Shown piece by piece: positions 35,585 through 43,897 of a DNA stretch of 64,000 nucleotides. The translations under genes were made by a program, and so were the position numbers. The stretch comes from Paenibacillus sp. BIHB 4019 (GTDB lineage: Bacteria > Bacillota > Bacilli > Paenibacillales > Paenibacillaceae), in NCBI RefSeq assembly GCF_002741035.1, contig NZ_CP016808.1, forward strand, positions 3,513,501-3,577,500, in the 5' to 3' direction. Under the pieces are notes generated by a model, which was not told where the DNA came from, ran no database searches, and was given only the letters and a program-made list of their open reading frames with translations. Positions within the stretch are counted from its first letter, which is position 1. Each line of letters begins with the position of its first letter.

Positions 35585-35626
35585 AATAAAAAAGAAGCCC
35601 AGGGCTGCGTAATATCCCTGGGCTTC
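35585..35626 (-). terminator. Terminator of the siderophore importer operon
   Basis: A perfect 11-bp stem (35594-35604 with 35616-35626) overlaps the stop codon of the last permease gene and is followed on the minus strand by a T run. Confidence 0.85.
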
Positions 35627-36611
35627 ACTTTCTCTTCTGCTCGAAACGAAGCAAATAGATAAAATAAGGAACTCCAATAATTGCGGTTAGAATGCCGACT
35701 GGTATTTCGATCGGGGGCGCTAAGCCTCTGCCTATGCTATCTGCGATAACTAGAAGAAGTCCACCGCAAAGAGCAGCGACGGGAAGCGAATATTTATGCT
35801 TCGGTCCAACTATCCTTTTAGCCATATGAGGCGCAATCAAACCTACAAATCCGACGGATCCGACAGTTGCTACACAAAGACCAGCCAATGCTACGGCAAT
35901 GCTCAGAAGAATATAACGTGCACGATTGCTTTTCACCCCTAGGCCGGTCGCAATATCATCTCCGAAATGCAGCACATCCAGCTTCAAAGACATCCCTATG
36001 ACGATAGGAATGAGCAGAATAAACCATGGCAGTAATCCATACAACTGGTCCCATCCTCTCCCCCATAAGCTGCCAGCCAGCCATAACAGCATGACATTAG
36101 CGTTCACTGGAAACTTTATTAGAATAAACTCTGTTGCAGCCTGGCAAATCGCTCCAAGCGCTATGCCTACTAGAGCTAAGGTCGACGATTTTGCGCCGCT
36201 TTTATGGGTAAAGACCATCAGTACAACAGCTACTAAAGCAGCACCAACAAATGCAGAAACCGGAAGGATGAAGATAGGCGAATTCGGTAAAAAAACGATA
36301 ACACTAACCGCAGCGAGGCCTGCTCCCTTGGTAATGCCAATAACATCCGGGGAAGCAAGCGGATTACGGAGAATACTTTGCAGGATCACTCCTGATACAG
36401 CTAGTCCTGCACCAGCCAATAGAGCAAGAATGACGCGAGGAATCCGGAAATGGTTAACAATATAAGCATATTCGCTATTTGAACCCCGAAGAATAGAGAT
36501 CGTTTCTCCAGGTGATACATACTGGCTTCCAATTCCGACTGCACAAAATGCGATAATACCTGTGACTGCCAGCAAGACTACAATGAGAATAGAAGGGCGC
36601 ACTCGCCTCAT
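35625..36611 (-). CDS. FecCD-family siderophore permease (second)
   Basis: 328 residues, about ten membrane helices. FecCD segments are present: GAGLAVSGVILQSILRNPLASPDVIGITKGAG and VGFVGLIAPHMAKRIVG, the latter containing the loop that contacts the ATPase. It pairs with the preceding permease as a heterodimer. The start overlaps the previous stop (ATGA). Confidence 0.9.
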   Translation of the reverse strand: MRRVRPSILIVVLLAVTGIIAFCAVGIGSQYVSPGETISILRGSNSEYAYIVNHFRIPRVILALLAGAGLAVSGVILQSILRNPLASPDVIGITKGAGLAAVSVIVFLPNSPIFILPVSAFVGAALVAVVLMVFTHKSGAKSSTLALVGIALGAICQAATEFILIKFPVNANVMLLWLAGSLWGRGWDQLYGLLPWFILLIPIVIGMSLKLDVLHFGDDIATGLGVKSNRARYILLSIAVALAGLCVATVGSVGFVGLIAPHMAKRIVGPKHKYSLPVAALCGGLLLVIADSIGRGLAPPIEIPVGILTAIIGVPYFIYLLRFEQKRK

Positions 36612-37627
36612 CTCTTTATCCCTCTTTCTTTTCGTGCTAAGTATAAAAAGAAGGGCCCGCCTATTAAAGCTGTTACAATTCCGACGGGAGTTTCAAACGG
36701 GTAGGCGAGAAGCCGCGCGAGCGCATCCGCATAGGTTAGAACGACCGCCCCGAACAGGGCGGATAGCGGCAAAATAACCCGATAATCCTGTCCAACCATT
36801 TTTCGCACGATATGCGGCACCATTAAGCCAATAAAACCAATCGGCCCAGTTACGGACACAGCCGATCCAGCTAAAATAATAACGATCGCACTAGCAGCCA
36901 GACGGATCAACGCAACTCGCTGTCCCAGACTTTTCGATGTTTCATCACCCAACCCTAGAATAGAAATAGAGCCAGATAATAGGATCGCAGTTGTAAGCCC
37001 GATAATCGACCAAGGCAATAACTGCTGAACAGCGTTCCAATTCGAGTTATTTAATGAGCCTGCTAACCAGAACAAAACGTCGGTTGCATTTTCGTCGAAT
37101 AAAATGAGTCCTTGGGTCAAAGAAGATAATAAAAAGTGAATCGACATGCCTGCTAACGCAAGCTTAACGGGGGTCAAGCCCCCGGCAGAAGCACAGAAAT
37201 AAATAATGGCCCCGCCGAAAGCTGCCCCTGCAAACGCAAAATAGACCAGATGAATCGAAGTCGCACTCGAAACAAGCACAACCGAAGCAACAACGGCTAG
37301 CGATGCGCCTGCATTAATACCAAATACTTGCGGGGAGGCTAACGGATTTCTGGTCAAGGCTTGCATAATTGCGCCTGCCACTGCTAAACCAGCCCCGACA
37401 AGTCCACCGACAAGCGCTCTTGGCAGGCGAAGGGTCTGAATAATAAGCTGTTCTTTGCTTCCTGTCCATACAAACAACGATTTAATCGAAGAGCCCGCAC
37501 TAATATCCGTCACGCCAATGACAATGCTGGTGAATAATCCAATAATAAGAAGCAGAGAGCCTATCGAATAGACAGCAAGCACGTTTGCTTTCTTTCTTGA
37601 AGGTAACGTAACCACTAGCTTTAACAC
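36608..37627 (-). CDS. FecCD-family siderophore permease (first)
   Basis: 339 residues, GTG start with a weak ribosome site. About ten membrane helices, with GAGLAVAGAIMQALTRNPLASPQVFGIN and IGFIGLMVPHIVRKMVG. It forms the channel with the downstream FecCD protein. No ATPase gene is present, so it must use an ATPase encoded elsewhere, as several Bacillus siderophore importers share one. Confidence 0.88.
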   Translation of the reverse strand: MLKLVVTLPSRKKANVLAVYSIGSLLLIIGLFTSIVIGVTDISAGSSIKSLFVWTGSKEQLIIQTLRLPRALVGGLVGAGLAVAGAIMQALTRNPLASPQVFGINAGASLAVVASVVLVSSATSIHLVYFAFAGAAFGGAIIYFCASAGGLTPVKLALAGMSIHFLLSSLTQGLILFDENATDVLFWLAGSLNNSNWNAVQQLLPWSIIGLTTAILLSGSISILGLGDETSKSLGQRVALIRLAASAIVIILAGSAVSVTGPIGFIGLMVPHIVRKMVGQDYRVILPLSALFGAVVLTYADALARLLAYPFETPVGIVTALIGGPFFLYLARKERGIKR

Positions 37628-37657
37628 ATCCTAGCGAGTATTGGAATGTAGGGAGTG

Positions 37658-38641
37658 CTATTTGACATACAGCAATCGAATGGCATCGGATGCAATCGTC
37701 TCGGCAGCCTTCAGCCCGCGATATCTTGTCCACACATAGCGGTCAATCTCATCGAATATTTGATCATTTTTCACAGCACTTACCGATTGCCAAAGCGGAT
37801 TAGAAGACCATTCCTTCAAAATTTTATCGTCCACAATTGTCACGTAGAGCACATCCGGGTTCAATTTCACAAATTGCTCCAAGCTGATATTTTCTCGTGC
37901 TGTCTCGCTTTGCATGGCATTTTTGATTCCAAGGATTTGATGAAGCTCTCCATAAAAAGATTCAGATCCGTGCACAAACACGCCGTCCTCACGGAAAGTA
38001 GCAAGCAGGACCTTTCTATTCTCGTCAGCCGGTACTTGTTTTTTTAAATCTTCAATAACAGCATGATGTTCCGCCAACAGCTTTTCAGCCTCGTCGCCTT
38101 TACCTGCGGCTTCACCGATTTGGCTGAAGGAATTCAATATTTCCTGATAGCTCGCATTCAAGCTTTTGAGAACAATCGTTGGGGCAATGCCCTCCAATTC
38201 TTTATAAATCGTCTTATGGCGGGAAAGATCGGCAATAATAAGGTCAGGCTGAAGCATGCTGATCGCCTCCAGATTTGGCTGGCTGCGTGTTCCTACCGAG
38301 GTATATTCAAGTTCCTTGCCTGCAATGTTAACTACATCTTTATTTGAACCGTCATCGGTAATACCGACCGGGGTTACATTCAACGTTAATAAAGCATCAA
38401 GGAAGGAAAGCTCAAGAACGACAATTTTCTTTGGAACCTGCTTTAATGCAGTTTCTCCCATCTCATGCTTAATGACATACCCTTGTTCCTCTGCTGCCGT
38501 CTTAGCTTCGCTTGTATTCGCAGTTTTAGCAATGCTGTTTCCAGAGCTGGAGCCGCAACCGGCAATAACGGTTATTACGGCCATTATAAGAAGGGTGACA
38601 AAGGCTAGTTTGGTTGTCTTAAACTGTGTATTAATCTGCAT
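37658..38641 (-). CDS. Iron-siderophore substrate-binding lipoprotein
   Basis: 327 residues. The signal peptide ends with the lipobox VIAGC (Cys about 29). The FhuD/BtuF-type fold follows (VVLELSFLDALLTLNV, AISMLQPDLIIADLS, VDDKILKEWSSNPLWQSVSAV). It delivers a ferric siderophore, perhaps of the citrate or hydroxamate type, to the two permeases downstream. GGGAG lies before the ATG and a Fur box lies in the promoter. Confidence 0.88.
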   Translation of the reverse strand: MQINTQFKTTKLAFVTLLIMAVITVIAGCGSSSGNSIAKTANTSEAKTAAEEQGYVIKHEMGETALKQVPKKIVVLELSFLDALLTLNVTPVGITDDGSNKDVVNIAGKELEYTSVGTRSQPNLEAISMLQPDLIIADLSRHKTIYKELEGIAPTIVLKSLNASYQEILNSFSQIGEAAGKGDEAEKLLAEHHAVIEDLKKQVPADENRKVLLATFREDGVFVHGSESFYGELHQILGIKNAMQSETARENISLEQFVKLNPDVLYVTIVDDKILKEWSSNPLWQSVSAVKNDQIFDEIDRYVWTRYRGLKAAETIASDAIRLLYVK

Positions 38642-38666
38642 GTAGTTGTATCTCCCTTATTAACAA

Positions 38667-38681
38667 TAATTATCATTATCA
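38667..38681. promoter_or_regulatory. Fur box of the siderophore importer operon
   Basis: On the minus strand TGATAATGATAATTA matches the Fur 7-1-7 consensus at 13 of 15 positions, 26-40 bases before the lipoprotein start. A MarR-type half-site TAAGTCAA lies right next to it (38682-38690). Confidence 0.78.
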
Positions 38682-38703
38682 TTGACTTAGTAAAAAAAAG
38701 GCC

Positions 38704-39171
38704 TCATATTGAGTCCCAATATTGCAGTCCAGGCCTGTCTTTTGCGAAACCCTTCATAATATGGCTCCATAGCTCTTTTGCCTGCGGGTCGAATTGGCCG
38801 AACACCGTATCGAACTGGGCTTGTTGTGCTGCCATTAATTCGTCGAACAATTGCTGACCATTCTCGGTTAAAAACAATCGTTTGCTTCGTTTGTCCTTCT
38901 CATCGGGCATATCAACAACGTAATTCCGCTGTTTCAGCTCACGCAATGGATGATGAAGAGCTTGCTTCGATACTTCAAGCGCGTGGAACAGTTCATTTAC
39001 ATTTAAGCCGGGCATGCTGCCTATAAAAAACAGAATACGATGATGTCCACGATTAATCTGATACGCTTCAACGATTTCTTCCGGAATCTCGATAATACTT
39101 CTGTAGGCAAAGTAAAACAACGCGATTTGCTTGCTCAAATCCGTTCCATAATTGTTAACTGTCAAATTCAT
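38704..39171 (-). CDS. MarR-family transcriptional regulator
   Basis: 155 residues. A winged helix-turn-helix (about 50-120: PGLNVNELFHALEVSKQALHHPLRELKQRNYV, then a DEKDKRSKRLFLT wing) is typical of MarR. It is upstream of the siderophore importer on the same strand, with no terminator between, so it may be part of that operon and control it along with Fur. A perfect 13-base inverted repeat lies upstream of its start. Confidence 0.85.
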   Translation of the reverse strand: MNLTVNNYGTDLSKQIALFYFAYRSIIEIPEEIVEAYQINRGHHRILFFIGSMPGLNVNELFHALEVSKQALHHPLRELKQRNYVVDMPDEKDKRSKRLFLTENGQQLFDELMAAQQAQFDTVFGQFDPQAKELWSHIMKGFAKDRPGLQYWDSI

Positions 39172-39207
39172 GTTCCCCCTTTCAATTGCTTATTTTATGT
39201 CACCTTA

Positions 39208-39238
39208 AAAAATAAGTCAATTATGTTGACTTATTTTT
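39208..39238. promoter_or_regulatory. Perfect inverted repeat, candidate MarR operator
   Basis: AAAAATAAGTCAA-N5-TTGACTTATTTTT, 13-base arms, about 37-67 bases before the MarR start. The TAAGTCAA half also occurs beside the Fur box at 38682-38690. A terminator-like reading (T run on the plus strand) is the alternative, but no plus-strand gene ends here. Confidence 0.6.
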
Positions 39239-39359
39239 TTGCGAAAAATGATCTAATGAATAAAAATAGAGCCAAGCCATTGCCAGTCCGCATAAATGTC
39301 CAAGTTCCCTCATACACATGAATCAGATGGCAAAACATTGTGAAGAGGGGTTGATTTTA

Positions 39360-40613
39360 ATGCGTCGCATGACATGGGCCGCGGCAATGATATTATGTTT
39401 TTCACTCGTATTGGCTGCCTGCGGGACGAAGGATGCCGAGTCCGTGGTGAAGGATCTGGACAAGGTAGTAAATGGGCTTGAGAGCTATCAAGGAAGCGGG
39501 ACAATGACACTGCATACGGGCCAACAGCCGCTTACCTACAAGGTTGAAGTTTCTTACCAGAAGCCGCAATATTACCGCATCAAGCTGACTAATGAAGAAA
39601 AAGACATTACTCAAATTGTACTGCGCAATGACGATGGCGTTTTCGTCCTCACGCCACGCCTCAATAAAGTATTCCGTTTCCAAAGCGATTGGCCGCAAAA
39701 TCAAGGCCAGGTTTATTTGTACCAGACGCTCGTGCAGAGCATTTTGCTGGATAACTCGCGCCAATTTGCTTCTGAGGAAAGTGCCTACGTCTTCGACGTT
39801 ATGGCTAATTACAATAATGGATCATTGGCGCGGCAAAAGATTTGGCTCGACAAGTCAAGCTATAAGCCAGTCCATGTTGAGGTCAGCGATGCCAATGCTG
39901 CGCTAATGGTCGAGGTGCAGTTCAATACGTTTGAATTTGGCTCCAAATTTGATAAAAGCGTATTCGAAACAGAGGCTAATATGAAGTCGACCCCATCGAG
40001 CAGCGGCACAGGCGAGCAAGCAACTTCGGCAATGCCGGAGGACAATGCCAATAACAATGGCACGGACAATAATCAGGCATCTGGCCCAGACAATAATGCA
40101 GGCGGGCAGAGCGAAGTGGACAGCAGCACAGGCATCTCTGGCAATGCCAATACGGATGGCAATTCGGAGCAAAACAACGGCACCGATCAAAATGCGAGTA
40201 CAAATCAAAATACAGACGGCAGCTCAAATGCAAATGAAGAGGCTAATGAGACAAGCGCGCTGCCGGATGATGGCGTGTTCCTGACAATGGCTCCGACGTA
40301 TTTGCCGGATGGTGTCGTTTGGAAAGACAGCAGTGATGTGGAGTTCGCTGGAAATCCTGGCCAACTGACTCGTTACACAGGCGTTTACGACTTCTCGCTC
40401 ATTCAGACACAGCCTCACGATCAAGCAGCCTCGCTAGTCCCAGGCACCTTGGTGGATCTTGGCTTTACGTGGGGAGAGCTCACCTCGGGAACCGAGCAGC
40501 AAACGCTCAGCTGGACTTATGAAGGCGATCAGTTCAGGCTGACAAGCGCCACGCTGCCAGAAACCGAAATGATCAAAATTGCCCAATCCGTGCAATCGGG
40601 CGTCGATAAATAG
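39360..40613 (+). CDS. YdcC-like LolA-fold lipoprotein with low-complexity insert
   Basis: 417 residues from the ATG at 39360 (GAGGGG nine bases upstream). The lipobox VLAAC (Cys about 20) is followed by a LolA/LppX-type half-barrel (about 25-210, with KVEVSYQKPQYYRI and NKVFRFQSDWP). A Asn/Gly/Ser/Thr-rich stretch of about 90 residues follows, and then a C-terminal DUF4367-like domain (about 305-415). The position directly upstream of alr and ndoAI-ndoA matches B. subtilis ydcC, which affects sporulation. The long insert is not part of YdcC as I know it. Confidence 0.8.
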   Translation: MRRMTWAAAMILCFSLVLAACGTKDAESVVKDLDKVVNGLESYQGSGTMTLHTGQQPLTYKVEVSYQKPQYYRIKLTNEEKDITQIVLRNDDGVFVLTPRLNKVFRFQSDWPQNQGQVYLYQTLVQSILLDNSRQFASEESAYVFDVMANYNNGSLARQKIWLDKSSYKPVHVEVSDANAALMVEVQFNTFEFGSKFDKSVFETEANMKSTPSSSGTGEQATSAMPEDNANNNGTDNNQASGPDNNAGGQSEVDSSTGISGNANTDGNSEQNNGTDQNASTNQNTDGSSNANEEANETSALPDDGVFLTMAPTYLPDGVVWKDSSDVEFAGNPGQLTRYTGVYDFSLIQTQPHDQAASLVPGTLVDLGFTWGELTSGTEQQTLSWTYEGDQFRLTSATLPETEMIKIAQSVQSGVDK

Positions 40614-40664
40614 GAAGAACCCTGAATTTCCAAGACGTGCTAATCAAATCCGGCAGTCATTTCA

Positions 40665-40693
40665 TTGACAGTCCTCACGGCAACGTATAACAT
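40665..40693 (+). promoter_or_regulatory. Sigma-A promoter of alr
   Basis: TTGACA (40665-40670), a 17-base spacer, then TAACAT (40688-40693). A TATAAC with 15-base spacing overlaps. The start would lie near 40700, before the alr start codon. Confidence 0.55.
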
Positions 40694-40724
40694 TAATACT
40701 ATTGATGTTTACTGGCCTTCATGT

Positions 40725-41951
40725 ATGGGGCTGCCGGATAAGGAGAAGGTGAACGACTTGGAGGGGTATTATCGCCCAACACGGGTAGAAATTTCTTTGG
40801 ATGCGCTGCGCCGCAATTTGAGCGTGTTTCGAGCGCATATGGGCGAGGGCGTACGCCTGATGGCTTCTGTGAAAGCCAATGCTTATGGCCATGGAGCGGT
40901 GGAAATTGCACGGGAAGCTGCGAGCAGCGGAGTAGATTATTTAGGGGTCGCTTTTCTGGATGAAGCATTGGAGCTGAGACGGGCAGGCATTTCCATCCCT
41001 ATATTGGTGCTTGGCTATGTTGCAGCAGATGCGCTGTGGCTGGCAAGAAAACATGATATTACGATAGCCTTGTTTCGCGAGGATGTATTAGAGGCAGCGT
41101 CCAAGCTGCCAGCTCCGGATGAGGATCATTTTAATAATAAGCTAAAGGTTCATATTAAAGTAGATTCCGGCATGGGACGGCTTGGGCTCATTGGAGCGGA
41201 TGCGGCTATCCCTTTTATTGAAAAGGCGCTTTCCGTTCCCCAGCTCGAGGTCGAAGGGTTGTTTACCCACTACGCCCGTGCGGATGAGCATGACAAAAGC
41301 TATACGATTTTGCAGCATGAGCGTTTTCAGGAAGTCGTTCGTTATGTGTTGCAGCAGAAGCTGCCGATTCCGATCATTCATGCGGCCAACAGCGCTGCAG
41401 GCATGGATACGCCGGAGCTTGCAGGCAATATGCTGCGGCTAGGCATTAGTATGTATGGCCTTTACCCTTCGGATGAGGTGCGTCATGATGAGCTGCAGCT
41501 GGAGCCTGTATTGTCGCTTAAGACAGAAATCGTCATGGTGAAAAATGCACCTTCTGGCTGGGGCATCAGCTACGGCACTCGTTATGTGACGCAGGGCGAG
41601 GAGCGGATTGGCACGCTCCCGATTGGCTATGCCGATGGTTTTAGCCGGATGCTGACAGGCAAAGCGCAAGCGCTCGTTCGTGGCGTAAAGGTCCCTGTCC
41701 GCGGGACGATCTGTATGGATCAGTGCATGATTGCGCTTGATGCGGCGGCGACGGAAGCTGGAGAAGCCGTAGAGCAAGGCGAAGAGGTTGTACTCATTGG
41801 CGAGCAGGGCAATGCGCGGATTTCTGCAGAAGAGGTTGCGAAGCAGCTCGATACGATTAATTATGAGGTTACCTGCATGCTGGCCGCTCGTGTACCGCGT
41901 GTCTATTTTAAGGATGGAAAGGCGCTATCCGTCGTAAATCCTTTAATTTGA
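40725..41951 (+). CDS. alr: Alanine racemase
   Basis: 408 residues from the ATG at 40725. A GTG at 40749, three bases after AAGGAG, would place the catalytic Lys at 42 and is an equal candidate. The PLP-binding Lys50 lies in MASVKANAYGHG and the second catalytic base Tyr283 lies in SYGTRY. The fold is a PLP barrel plus a C-terminal beta domain. It makes D-alanine for peptidoglycan from L-alanine. A longer frame begins at 40665, but that TTG is the promoter -35 box. Downstream are ndoAI and ndoA, as in Bacillus. Confidence 0.93.
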   Translation: MGLPDKEKVNDLEGYYRPTRVEISLDALRRNLSVFRAHMGEGVRLMASVKANAYGHGAVEIAREAASSGVDYLGVAFLDEALELRRAGISIPILVLGYVAADALWLARKHDITIALFREDVLEAASKLPAPDEDHFNNKLKVHIKVDSGMGRLGLIGADAAIPFIEKALSVPQLEVEGLFTHYARADEHDKSYTILQHERFQEVVRYVLQQKLPIPIIHAANSAAGMDTPELAGNMLRLGISMYGLYPSDEVRHDELQLEPVLSLKTEIVMVKNAPSGWGISYGTRYVTQGEERIGTLPIGYADGFSRMLTGKAQALVRGVKVPVRGTICMDQCMIALDAAATEAGEAVEQGEEVVLIGEQGNARISAEEVAKQLDTINYEVTCMLAARVPRVYFKDGKALSVVNPLI

Positions 41952-42126
41952 CAGCATGAGCGTTCGGGAAAAATTTCAAATGCCATTTTTACGCAAAAAA
42001 AGAGGGATTTCACCATTTGTCTCGAATTAATGCTAGGTCGGGTTTAAAGACGCTAAAGTACGTCATGTTCGTACAGCATATTTGATATATCGCTGACATA
42101 GATATGTTGAAGTATAGAGGGGCCTT

Positions 42127-42140
42127 ATTATTGCAATAAT
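42127..42140. promoter_or_regulatory. Perfect 14-base palindrome before the antitoxin gene
   Basis: ATTATTGCAATAAT lies 43 bases before the EndoAI start. Type II antitoxins with a ribbon-helix-helix bind palindromes near their own promoter, so this is a candidate autoregulatory site. The rest of 41952-42126 shows nothing else clear. Confidence 0.4.
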
Positions 42141-42182
42141 GTGTATTAAAGGTTGTGGAAAAGTTTTGGAGGTGCTTGTTCG

Positions 42183-42464
42183 GTGGCCAATGTGCAGAAC
42201 ACCAAGAGGATCATGATTAGCTTGCCGGATCATTTACTGGAGGAGGTTGACGGTATCGTAGCTAAGGAGAACTCTAACCGCAGTGAATTTATTAGGCAGG
42301 CTATGAAGCTGTACCTTGTGGAAAGAAAGAAACGGCAAATCCGCGAGTCCATGCAGCGTGGGTATCTGGAGATGGCGAAAATCAACTTGAACATGGCCTC
42401 GGAAGCTTTTCAAGCGGAGGTAGAGGCTGATCACACGCTCGGCCGTCTTGTAAGCGGGGTGTAG
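42183..42464 (+). CDS. ndoAI: EndoAI antitoxin (ribbon-helix-helix)
   Basis: 93 residues from a GTG start (GGAGG ten bases upstream). The N-terminal ribbon-helix-helix (about 5-48: TKRIMISLPDHLLEEVDGIV, SNRSEFIRQAMKLYL) binds DNA as a dimer. The C-terminal tail (about 60-93) blocks the EndoA toxin. Length and order match B. subtilis ndoAI. The toxin gene starts 3 bases after its stop. Confidence 0.9.
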   Translation: MANVQNTKRIMISLPDHLLEEVDGIVAKENSNRSEFIRQAMKLYLVERKKRQIRESMQRGYLEMAKINLNMASEAFQAEVEADHTLGRLVSGV

Positions 42465-42467
42465 AGC

Positions 42468-42818
42468 TTGATCGTAAAACGTGGAGACGTGTTCTTTGCT
42501 GATCTGTCACCTGTCGTCGGATCGGAGCAGGGAGGAGTGCGGCCTGTTCTTGTCATTCAGAATGATATCGGCAACCGGTTTAGTCCGACCGTCATTGTGG
42601 CGGCCATTACCGCGCAGATTCAGAAGGCGAAGCTCCCTACACATGTAGAAATGAACGCGGCTGCACATGGCTTTGACCGGGATTCCGTCGTTCTGCTTGA
42701 GCAGATTCGAACGATCGACAAACAGCGGCTGACCGACAAAATTACGCATTTGGACGATGAAACGATGCGTAAGGTCGATGATGCGCTATTGATTAGTGTA
42801 GGCCTGATTGATTTTTAA
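42468..42818 (+). CDS. ndoA: EndoA toxin, MazF-family mRNA endoribonuclease
   Basis: 116 residues, TTG start. The catalytic Arg25 (GVRPVLV) and Thr48 (VAAITAQ) of Bacillus MazF/EndoA are kept. The enzyme cuts single-stranded mRNA, in B. subtilis at UACAU, and is held inactive by EndoAI. It is closely coupled to the antitoxin gene. A strong terminator follows. Confidence 0.92.
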   Translation: MIVKRGDVFFADLSPVVGSEQGGVRPVLVIQNDIGNRFSPTVIVAAITAQIQKAKLPTHVEMNAAAHGFDRDSVVLLEQIRTIDKQRLTDKITHLDDETMRKVDDALLISVGLIDF

Positions 42819-42866
42819 AAATATAAGCATTTATAAGTTTCACACTTATAATGGGCTTATATTTCT
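42819..42866 (+). terminator. Long hairpin terminator after ndoA
   Basis: Two nested stems: AAATATAAGC/GCTTATATTT (42819-42828 with 42855-42864) and TTATAAGT/ACTTATAA (42831-42838 with 42844-42851). The stem itself ends in T. It lies just after the stop codon. Confidence 0.75.
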
Positions 42867-42884
42867 CGGAATGAAACGTGCCGC

Positions 42885-42907
42885 GCCGCCAGAGGATGGC
42901 GACAGCC
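42885..42907 (+). repeat. 23-base intergenic repeat, copy 2
   Basis: Differs from the copy at 34479-34501 by a single base (C to T at position 13). It lies 20 bases after the ndoA terminator. Confidence 0.6.
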
Positions 42908-42925
42908 ACGGGCTAAATCCTGTGT

Positions 42926-42973
42926 AAATGCGCTTTTTTATAGCATCCGTTGATGCTGTAGGGGAGCGCATTT
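42926..42973. other. Nested intergenic hairpin
   Basis: Outer stem AAATGCGCT/AGCGCATTT (42926-42934 with 42965-42973), inner stem TAGCATC/GATGCTG with one wobble (42941-42947 with 42952-42958). No T run follows, so it is not a standard terminator. Its role is unknown. Confidence 0.4.
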
Positions 42974-43012
42974 GTGCATGAACGGCGTTTGAAAATTTAT
43001 TATAAAAAAAGA

Positions 43013-43041
43013 TGGACAAGAAATGTATCCTTTGCTATTAT
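43013..43041 (+). promoter_or_regulatory. Promoter candidate of the pilus-like operon
   Basis: TGGACA (43013-43018), a 17-base spacer, then TATTAT (43036-43041). The start would be near 43048, upstream of a terminator-like hairpin. Confidence 0.5.
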
Positions 43042-43088
43042 GTGGTTAATCAAGAAACAAACCAATAACATATGAGCAATATTTAGCG

Positions 43089-43139
43089 AAGAACGCTAGT
43101 AGTTAAGCCTTTTACAGGCTGCTGCTGCGTTCTTTTTTT
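43089..43139 (+). terminator. Terminator or attenuator in the pilus-operon leader
   Basis: Stem AAGAACGC/GCGTTCTT (43089-43096 with 43127-43134), inner stem AAGCCT/AGGCT, then T7. It lies between the promoter candidate and the first gene, so most transcripts would stop here unless the hairpin is prevented. Confidence 0.7.
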
Positions 43140-43171
43140 GTTGTCTGCTAATGGCTCGGAAGGGGGAAGGA

Positions 43172-43897
43172 ATGAATAGAAGAAGGAATATTTGGATCAG
43201 TGTGCTGGCTGCGCTGTTGTCGGGTGCGCTTGTATACGGCCTGTTCCAGATTCAGCAGCTGCAATTGCAGCGTCAAGAAATGGTTGCTGTCGTCGTGCCC
43301 AAGCGTTTTATTATGGCTGGCGCAACTTTGCTGGCAGAGGATCTCGCTTACCGGTATGTACCGAAAGCCGCTTACGACAATGGGATGCTGCTGGATGCTG
43401 CCACTGCTGCGGGAATGGAGACGATTGTACCGCTCGGCAAGCAGGAACCGATTCTCGGTTGGAAAATCGACCGCTTTCACCTGCTGCCGGGCAGCGGCGA
43501 GTCGACCTTCCAAATTCCGCGCGATTATGTACGCTCCATCTCTAACGGCATTCGCGCAGGGGATAAGGTGGTGCTGTATTTATCCGGTGAAGGAGAAAGT
43601 GCCGGGCGCCTGTTTGATCAGGCAATTACAGTAGCGTCGGTCAAATCCTCAGGCAATGTTGAAATTGATAATATGGACGATCCGAATCTGCTCTCCTTAG
43701 CGGACGGGGATAAGGAAAAGATGTACGCCTCCCGGCGTGAGGCCAATGGCATGATCGATTACATAAACCTCAATCTGACCGAGAGGCAGTGGCTTGCAGT
43801 TGATGGCTATTGCAAGGATGGAAGCCAAAAGCTTGTCATTGCTTTCAGTCCGGAATCGCTCAATGTTGTAGATGAAATGAAGGAGGAGCAGCCTTGA
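43172..43897 (+). CDS. SAF-domain (CpaB-like) pilus assembly protein
   Basis: 241 residues from the ATG at 43172 (AAGGGGGAAGG upstream). One N-terminal membrane helix (about 6-24) is followed by a SAF domain (about 35-100: VVVPKRFIMAGATLLAEDLAYRYVP) and a C-terminal extracellular domain. CpaB/RcpC-type proteins are part of the Tad/Flp pilus machine. First gene of an eight- or nine-gene operon. Confidence 0.78.
   Translation: MNRRRNIWISVLAALLSGALVYGLFQIQQLQLQRQEMVAVVVPKRFIMAGATLLAEDLAYRYVPKAAYDNGMLLDAATAAGMETIVPLGKQEPILGWKIDRFHLLPGSGESTFQIPRDYVRSISNGIRAGDKVVLYLSGEGESAGRLFDQAITVASVKSSGNVEIDNMDDPNLLSLADGDKEKMYASRREANGMIDYINLNLTERQWLAVDGYCKDGSQKLVIAFSPESLNVVDEMKEEQP

Noticed and set aside
40665..40724. 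TTG start for alr at 40665
   Set aside because: The TTG is part of a TTGACA -35 box and has no ribosome site; it would place the catalytic Lys too far from the N-terminus.
43048..43139. c-di-GMP riboswitch in the pilus leader
   Set aside because: The conserved GEMM core sequences are absent; only a terminator-type hairpin can be supported.
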